Positions 51,235-56,422 of a stretch of DNA of 56,422 bases are shown here, one piece after another. The first letter of the stretch is position 1. Each line of letters starts with the position of its first letter. Both the position numbers and the translations under genes were made by a program. Where the stretch lies: assembly GCA_948471035.1 (NCBI GenBank), contig CAOKRC010000007.1, positions 1 to 56,422 on the forward strand, written 5' to 3'. Source of the stretch: an uncultured Clostridium sp. Its GTDB lineage: Bacteria > Bacillota > Clostridia > TANB77 > CAG-508. The notes under the pieces are model-generated. The model worked only from the letters and a program-made list of their open reading frames with translations, did no database searches and was not told the origin of the DNA.

Positions 51235-53034
51235 TTGAAAAGTGGATTAAAAACTTTAGGAATGTGGTTAATAATAGGTGTAATATTCATAGTATTATTA
51301 ACAACAATAATGGATAATTCAAACTCAAAAATGAATTATTCAGAATTAGTTACAAAAATAGAAGCTGGAGAAGTAAAAGAAATAGAAATAGCAGCAGATG
51401 AAACAAAAGCATATGTAACTTTAAAAGGGGAAACAAACAAAAAAGAAGTAAATATACCAAGTATATATAGCTTTATGACATATATAGAAGAACCATTAAA
51501 AACAGGAGAAATATCATTAAAAGAACAAAATCAATCAATATTTATAACAATACTTGGATTATTAACACCATTTGGATTACTAATAATATTCTTAATATTC
51601 TGGTTCTTAGTAATGAATGGTGGTCAAGGTGCAGGAAATAAAACAATGTCTTTTGGTAAATCAAAAGCAAGACTAATGGGAAATGAAGATAAAAATAAAG
51701 TTACATTTGAAGATGTAGCAGGTGTAGATGAAGAAAAAGAAGAACTACAAGAAATAGTAGAATTCTTAAAAAATCCAAGAAAATTTACAGATATGGGAGC
51801 AAGAATTCCAAAAGGAGTATTACTTGTAGGTCAACCAGGAACAGGAAAAACATTACTTGCAAAAGCAGTAGCAGGAGAAGCGGGAGTACCATTTTTCATA
51901 ATAAGTGGTTCAGACTTCGTAGAAATGTTCGTTGGTGTTGGAGCATCACGTGTAAGAGACCTATTTGAAGAGGCAAAGAAAAAAGCACCATGTATAATAT
52001 TCATAGATGAAATAGATGCAGTAGGACGTCAAAGAGGAGCAGGACTAGGTGGAGGACACGACGAAAGAGAACAAACCTTAAACCAATTACTAGTTGAAAT
52101 GGATGGATTTGGAACAAACGAAGGAGTTATAGTACTTGCTGCAACAAACAGACCAGACGTATTAGATAAAGCATTACTTCGTCCAGGAAGATTTGATCGT
52201 CAAATAGTGGTATCAGCACCAGATGTTAAAGCAAGAGAGCAAATATTAGAAGTACATGCAAAAAAGAAAAAGTTAGCAGAAGATGTAGACCTAAAAACGA
52301 TAGCTAAAAATACATCAGGATTTGCAGGAGCAGACCTAGAAAATGTATTAAACGAAGCAGCATTACTTGCTGCAAGAAGAAATAAAACAGAAATTGCAAT
52401 GAGGGAAATAGAAGATGCAATGGTAAAAGTAACAATGGGACCAGAAAAGAAAACAAGAGTAAGAAGTGAAAAAGAAAATAAACTAGTAGCATATCATGAA
52501 GCAGGGCATGCAGTAGTAAGTAGATTCTTACCAACACAAGACGCAGTACATCAAATATCAATAGTACCACGTGGAATGGCTGGAGGATATACAATGTATC
52601 GTCCAACAGAAGATAAATCATTTATGTCAAAAACAGAAATGGAAGAAAACATAGTATCACTACTAGGAGGAAGAGTAGCAGAACAACTAATATTAAATGA
52701 CATCTCAACAGGAGCATCAAACGATATAGAAAGAGCAACAAAAATAGCAAGAAGTATGGTAACAAAATACGGAATGAGTGAAACCGTAGGTACAATAATG
52801 TTAGGTTCTACACAAGAAGAAGTATTTTTAGGAAGAGACTTTGCACAAAGCAAAGAATATTCAGAAGAAACAGCGAGCATAATAGATAAAGAAACAAAAA
52901 GAATAATAGACACAGCCTATAAAACAGCAGAAGAAATACTAAAAGCAAACATAGAAAAACTTCACAAAGTAGCAGGAATATTACTAGAAAAAGAAAAAAT
53001 CGATGGAGAAGAATTTGCTGAAATATTTGAATAA
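51235..53034 (+). CDS. ftsH: ATP-dependent zinc metalloprotease FtsH
   Basis: 599 residues: two helices (residues 10-23 and 100-125) around an extracytoplasmic domain, then the AAA module (Walker A GQPGTGKT, Walker [13 protein letters not shown], second region of homology [18 protein letters not shown]) and the M41 protease with HEAGH zinc motif. It degrades membrane and regulatory proteins. The start is TTG at 51235, with GGAGG about 10 nt upstream. tilS-ftsH order is standard for Firmicutes (hpt is missing). Intact. Confidence 0.97.
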   Translation: MKSGLKTLGMWLIIGVIFIVLLTTIMDNSNSKMNYSELVTKIEAGEVKEIEIAADETKAYVTLKGETNKKEVNIPSIYSFMTYIEEPLKTGEISLKEQNQSIFITILGLLTPFGLLIIFLIFWFLVMNGGQGAGNKTMSFGKSKARLMGNEDKNKVTFEDVAGVDEEKEELQEIVEFLKNPRKFTDMGARIPKGVLLVGQPGTGKTLLAKAVAGEAGVPFFIISGSDFVEMFVGVGASRVRDLFEEAKKKAPCIIFIDEIDAVGRQRGAGLGGGHDEREQTLNQLLVEMDGFGTNEGVIVLAATNRPDVLDKALLRPGRFDRQIVVSAPDVKAREQILEVHAKKKKLAEDVDLKTIAKNTSGFAGADLENVLNEAALLAARRNKTEIAMREIEDAMVKVTMGPEKKTRVRSEKENKLVAYHEAGHAVVSRFLPTQDAVHQISIVPRGMAGGYTMYRPTEDKSFMSKTEMEENIVSLLGGRVAEQLILNDISTGASNDIERATKIARSMVTKYGMSETVGTIMLGSTQEEVFLGRDFAQSKEYSEETASIIDKETKRIIDTAYKTAEEILKANIEKLHKVAGILLEKEKIDGEEFAEIFE

Positions 53035-53043
53035 AAATAATAC

Positions 53044-53075
53044 AAAAAGCCATTCAGGACGAATGGCTTTTTGCG
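53044..53075 (+). terminator. Terminator of ftsH
   Basis: AAAAAGCCATTC paired with GAATGGCTTTTT, short loop. Confidence 0.9.
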
Positions 53076-53098
53076 ATGCTATACGTTTTTAGGAAAAA

Positions 53099-53784
53099 TT
53101 AATTTTTATACCCAAATTTCTCTATTCTTTCTTTTTCTTTAGTAGATAAATCTTTTAACCATTCAGCTAAACCAGTTATATCATTATTTCTTAGAAATTC
53201 AAAATATTTTACGCTATCTTCTTTTGCTATAACAACAGGTGGCAAGTTATTTTTTATAGTTCATGATTTAAAAGTAATCTAGCTGTTCTACCATTTCCAT
53301 CGTCAAAAGGATGTATTTTTTCAAATTCAATATGATACCTTGCAATTTTGGAAAAAATATCTTGTTCGTCATGATTATAGTTATATATGTAATACATCAT
53401 TAAGTTTGGAATTTTTTCAGGTTCTGGAGGAATATGTTCACTACCCCTAATAAATACTTGTACAGTACTATAGCCTTCAGTATCTTTAATATCTCTATTT
53501 ATAGTTTCATTTAATTTTTTATAAATCTCTCATCTAGTTCTTCGTTATTTTGCAAATTTTTAAAAGCTACTCTAAGGCTTTTTTTGATTAATAGCCTCAT
53601 ATATTTCCCTTGGTTCTTTCCCTTCAATTTTAAAGCTATTGTCATTGTAAAGAATTGCATAAGTTTCGGCGTAAGTAAGAGTACTTCCCTCAATAGCATT
53701 TGAATGGTAAGTACTTCTTGTAATAAAATCTTCTAAATATTCTTGATGGCTTAAAATAAATTCTAAAATATCTATATTATTTAT
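53099..53784 (-). pseudogene. Fic/DOC family protein, decayed
   Basis: Translating the minus strand across frames gives a nearly full Fic protein: TRSTYHSNAIEGSTLTYAET at the N terminus (inhibitory helix-like SNAIEGS), RYHIEFEKIHPFDDGNGRTARLL with the HPFxDGNGR catalytic motif, and a C-terminal EFLRNNDITGLAEWLK. Fic proteins AMPylate targets. The frame breaks at three places: in an A-run after EAINQKK, in an A-run after ERFIK, and after LLLNHEL. There is also no ATG, GTG or TTG at the expected start, only ATA after AAGGAGG. None of the breaks is a CGG site, so this is ordinary decay. Confidence 0.88.
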
Positions 53785-53814
53785 CCTCCTTAATATGGAT
53801 TTTTTATAAAAAAT

Positions 53815-53852
53815 AGCATAATCAACTATTATCGTGATTATGCTGTTTTTAT
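53815..53852. terminator. Bidirectional terminator upstream of fic
   Basis: A 10-bp perfect stem AGCATAATCA / TGATTATGCT with T-tracts on both strands. Confidence 0.8.
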
Positions 53853-53931
53853 TATATTTTTTGGTCGAGGTGAGTTGCTATCGCCTCGCACTATTTTCTT
53901 TGATATTTAGCACTTTTTTGTGTTTATTTTT

Positions 53932-53956
53932 AATATTGCGGAACAATATTGCGGAA
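53932..53956. repeat. Direct 12-bp repeat
   Basis: AATATTGCGGAA occurs twice with one base between. It sits just downstream of the recombinase gene and could be a recombinase arm site, but that is a guess. Confidence 0.5.
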
Positions 53957-54016
53957 ATTTTAGCTATTTTAATTTTCTAAAATTCTACAAAGTTCCAATA
54001 ACTTTTCTTTAGTTTT

Positions 54017-54817
54017 TTAAGCTACTTGTGTTTCTGGCAACACAACTCCAAATATATTTTTATCTACTAAATATTGTATTGCAGTATCAGTTTCTTTTTC
54101 AATAAATTCAGTATCTACATCAATATAATATTTCATTGTTGTTTCTATCTCTTCATGACCTAATATTTGTTTTAATACAACTGGAGCAATTTTTGCCTCT
54201 GCACATCTTGTTGCAAAAGTTCCTCTTAACATATGTGTATGAACATCCGTCTTTTTCTCTATTTTGCCTTTTTTATTTACATCTTCATAAACTCCAATAT
54301 TTAACTTTATAGCTATTCTTTTTAAACAACTATTTATTGAATTTTCAAGATGCATTTTACCATTACTTTGGCAAAATAATAAATGTTCTTTATTTTTCAC
54401 TTTGTATTCAAGAGATTTTTTTATTATCTTTCTACTTATATCATTTATTCTTAAAGTTCTTCTACTATTATCTGTTTTAGTTGTTTCACCTATTATTATT
54501 TTTCCATTCAAATCCTTTGTTTGAGTTCTTCTTATATTTATTGTATTGTCACCTAAATTAATATCTTTTTCATAGTCTAAAGTTAATACTTCTCCTACTC
54601 TCATCCCTGTTGTTAATAACAATAAAAATAAATATTTATTAGGACATTTTTCATAACTTACTGAATTAAGATAATCTACTAATATTTTTTCTTCTTGAAT
54701 TGTTAAGGCTTTTCTTTCTTTTGATACATACTCACTTTTAGGCTTATTCACTCTTTTATAACCAGACATAAAGTTTTCTTCAATTATTTTTTGATATTCT
54801 GCCTCTCCAAACCCCAT
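54017..54817 (-). CDS. Tyrosine recombinase (phage-type integrase), N-terminally truncated
   Basis: A 266-residue catalytic domain with the full active-site set: first Arg in TTGMRVGEVLTL, H-x-x-R in THMLRGTFATRC, and LGHEEIETTMKYY with the His and the Tyr nucleophile. Integrases of this group usually carry about 100 further N-terminal residues (AP2-like and core-binding domains). Upstream codons ITKFTSESTIKQNYELLC continue in the same frame but reach a stop, and a fragment VLEKYKL lies in another frame. The ATG has no ribosome binding site. It is therefore probably a remnant of an integrated element. Confidence 0.8.
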   Translation of the reverse strand: MGFGEAEYQKIIEENFMSGYKRVNKPKSEYVSKERKALTIQEEKILVDYLNSVSYEKCPNKYLFLLLLTTGMRVGEVLTLDYEKDINLGDNTINIRRTQTKDLNGKIIIGETTKTDNSRRTLRINDISRKIIKKSLEYKVKNKEHLLFCQSNGKMHLENSINSCLKRIAIKLNIGVYEDVNKKGKIEKKTDVHTHMLRGTFATRCAEAKIAPVVLKQILGHEEIETTMKYYIDVDTEFIEKETDTAIQYLVDKNIFGVVLPETQVA

Positions 54818-55201
54818 ACATAATAATTCATAATTTTGTTTAATAGTAGATTCTGATGTAAATTTCGTAATTTATATTTTTCTAATACCCTAAATTACTC
54901 TTTGGGCTTTTGTTAGTCGTTGATATAAAATCAAATCTCTGGAATTTCACCACTACCCTATTAAGACTAGCTACATTCATTGCGTGCGATGGTACTTTTA
55001 AACCACTCAAACTGTGACTATGTAGGAGAGCATTTCTGCTACTATCTAACAACGGAAATATTCAATTTTCAATGTACCCTGTATAGTTTTAATAACTACA
55101 TTATCAAATACTAACAAAAATTATAACATGAGGTATTGCAAATGCCAATAGTTAGTGATAAAATATTTATAGAAACATAACAAAAGTTGGGAGAATTGTT
55201 A
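54818..55201. other. Non-coding gap next to the recombinase
   Basis: No credible ORF. It contains remnants of the recombinase N terminus at the left. The middle (about 54900-55060) is richer in G/C than usual and can form hairpins (CTACAT...ATGTAG around 54971-55025; CATTG / CGATG; GGT...ACC). It could be an attachment-site region, a structured RNA or eroded coding DNA; I cannot decide. Confidence 0.5.
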
Positions 55202-56203
55202 ATGGTGAATTTAGAAATACTTACAGATAACCAATTTTACATAGATAAAATATCAAAACTTAAATTAATTAGATATACATCATTTAGATATAATCAGAAA
55301 CATAAGGGATATGAATTTTACAATAAACACGAAGAATTAAAGTTAGGAGTTCAACTTTGTGATTTTATAAATACAGACTTTTCTTCTTATGAGCATATGA
55401 AGAGGTTTATTGAACAATATAGTCCTTGTACTATTGCAGAATTAGGAAATATACCTATTTATAAATTTTATAAAGATTCCGATTATGATGACTTAATTAA
55501 TAAACTTATAGATAAAACCTCTAAAAAATTATCTAAAATTCAAAAGGGTTTTATAAAAGATATAGAATACATATATAACTTAAATGAATTAGAAGAATTA
55601 AACAATATGTCTCCTGCACAAAGATTGTACATATTAAGAGAAAGAGAACAAAAGGCAAAAGTATTTGAAATATATGAAGAAAGTAAAATAAGGTTATGTC
55701 TTAATAATTTTGGAGACTTTACAAAATTTTCAATTACAAATGAAGAAGATGCACAAGAAATTGCAAAAGTTGTAAAAAATGAAAATTTATTACCATATAA
55801 TTATTTATGCAAAAATATTATTCCTACATTCGTTATAGAATTATTAGAATTAACAACAATAGAAAATATTGAAATAAAGAGATGTAAGAATTGTGGCAAA
55901 TTCTTTGTTCCAGAAAATAGATCTGATGAATTATATTGTAGTAATATTTTTGAAAATGGAAAAACATGTAAAGAAGTAGGTCCATTTAAAGTAAAACAAA
56001 AATTAATGGAAGAAAACAATGATTTAAAAGTATATAGAAATGTTTATCAAAAATTATTATTAAGAACAAGAAGAAATCCTATGAATGATGAATATGAAAA
56101 AGAATTTATTGAATTTAAAAAGAAAAATGCAGAGTTAAAAGAAAAAATTAGTAATGGCAAATTAACACAAGAAGAATATATGAAATGGTTAAATGAACAA
56201 TAA
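55202..56203 (+). CDS. Zinc-ribbon protein, DUF6076-like
   Basis: 333 residues from the ATG at 55202 (GGGAG 8 nt upstream; a TTG five codons earlier is less likely). The N-terminal 220 residues are helix-rich without a motif I can name. Residues 230-265 hold a zinc-ribbon type segment CKNCGKFFVPENRSDELYCSN with a further Cys at GKTCKEVG. The C-terminal part (YQKLLLRTRRNP, FIEFKKKNAELKEKI, NGKLTQEEYMKWL) is a typical DUF6076 tail, a family common on clostridial accessory DNA. Function unknown. Confidence 0.75.
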   Translation: MVNLEILTDNQFYIDKISKLKLIRYTSFRYNQKHKGYEFYNKHEELKLGVQLCDFINTDFSSYEHMKRFIEQYSPCTIAELGNIPIYKFYKDSDYDDLINKLIDKTSKKLSKIQKGFIKDIEYIYNLNELEELNNMSPAQRLYILREREQKAKVFEIYEESKIRLCLNNFGDFTKFSITNEEDAQEIAKVVKNENLLPYNYLCKNIIPTFVIELLELTTIENIEIKRCKNCGKFFVPENRSDELYCSNIFENGKTCKEVGPFKVKQKLMEENNDLKVYRNVYQKLLLRTRRNPMNDEYEKEFIEFKKKNAELKEKISNGKLTQEEYMKWLNEQ

Positions 56204-56319
56204 CTGGCAACTAAAAATCATATAAATTAATTGAATTTTATTGTTTTTTATCATTTTTTAAAGTATAATGTTTTCATCCTTTCTAAAAGGAAATCTTTAA
56301 GGAAGGAGGTGCTATTTAC

Positions 56320-56382
56320 ATGACATCATTTGAATTAATCTGGCGTCTTATAGTATTGCTATTAAGAGTATTTGTCAAGTGA
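56320..56382 (+). CDS. Short hydrophobic peptide, possibly cut by an insertion sequence
   Basis: A 20-codon ORF, MTSFELIWRLIVLLLRVFVK, with AGGAGGT 8 nt before the ATG. The strong site and membrane-like sequence suggest a real small peptide (type I toxin or holin-like). Its last codons fall in what looks like the end of an IS21-like element, so the natural C terminus may be longer. Confidence 0.4.
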   Translation: MTSFELIWRLIVLLLRVFVK

Positions 56383-56422
56383 AAATTGAGCCATATTATA
56401 ATTGAAAATTGATCCACTTTTT
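56373..56422. mobile_element. End of an IS21-like insertion sequence (partial)
   Basis: TGTCAAGTGAAAATTGAGCC starts the element, and a second related unit, TTGAAAATTGATCCACTTTTT without its first bases, lies 20 nt on. IS21-family ends carry such multiple GTGAAAATTGA-type terminal repeats. The window ends before any istA/istB gene. Confidence 0.6.

Overview
The window is chromosomal DNA of a low-GC, spore-forming member of the Bacillota, most likely an uncultured gut-type Clostridia. I base this on very A+T-rich coding, strong GGAGG-type ribosome binding sites, spore genes (spmA, spmB, a GerMN-domain protein, sigH, an AbrB-type regulator), a 2-hydroxyacyl-CoA dehydratase activase-type protein of an anaerobe, and an F420-ligase-like protein. 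Housekeeping genes fill most of it: rpoB/rpoC, purA, dnaB, ftsH, gdpP, rplI, tilS, rsmI, rsfS, rdgB, comEA.

The main result is a recoding pattern. Thirteen genes appear broken in a conventional six-frame reading: the activase-like protein, the GerMN protein, spmB, a TMEM165/GDT1 transporter, a YkvI-like transporter, a DUF5711-like protein, a D-Ala-D-Ala carboxypeptidase, a ParB-like protein, a PAPS-reductase-like protein, purA, sigH, rpoC and gdpP. They contain 17 breaks in all. Every break is one extra C placed exactly at a codon boundary before a GGN codon, so the zero frame reads CGG and the intact protein continues in the +1 frame. The four bases CGGN stand where one residue is expected, and that residue is Gly in the well-conserved positions (RpoC SGARGN, PurA LIPSGIL and RRCGWLD, GdpP GGGGH, YkvI GFASGKE). 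I checked the CGG triplets in the other genes by eye and found none in frame, while out-of-frame CGG (for example AAC-GGA) is common. I infer that CGG is not an ordinary Arg codon here and that CGGN is decoded efficiently as one residue, either by +1 frameshifting or by a quadruplet-reading tRNA. A real Fic pseudogene near the right end has three frameshifts, none at CGG, and acts as an internal contrast.

Layout. 1-4.5 kb: a 14-bp tandem repeat and the giant activase-like gene (minus strand). 4.8-9.1 kb: GerMN protein, methyltransferases, AbrB regulator, spmAB. 9.1-10 kb: a candidate structured RNA, a small standalone gene with its own consensus promoter and terminator, and tRNA-Arg(UCU). 10-12 kb: minus-strand nucleotidase, yhbY and GDT1 genes. 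12.3-16.5 kb: a Gld-type ABC exporter operon and a YkvI-like transporter. 16.6-20.3 kb: envelope and ribosome genes (DUF5711-like, CvpA, LCP, RsfS). 20.4-23.7 kb: carboxypeptidase, comEA, tRNA-fMet, F420-ligase-like gene. 24-26.2 kb: a translationally coupled IbrA/IbrB-like cassette (minus). 26.3-29.2 kb: purA, rdgB, sigH. 29.2-37.2 kb: rpoB and rpoC with an attenuator-like leader. 37.5-45.8 kb: a 2,744-residue Cna-B/SpaA-repeat surface protein. 46-53 kb: gdpP-rplI-dnaB-tilS-ftsH. 53.1-56.4 kb: accessory DNA with a decayed fic gene, a truncated tyrosine recombinase, a zinc-ribbon protein and the end of an apparent IS21-like element.

Intergenic DNA carries three copies of a 112-113 nt element with a covarying long stem (12.1, 28.3 and 48.5 kb), a fourth hairpin with similar arms but another core (21.8 kb), and GTAGGGG-type palindromic repeats.
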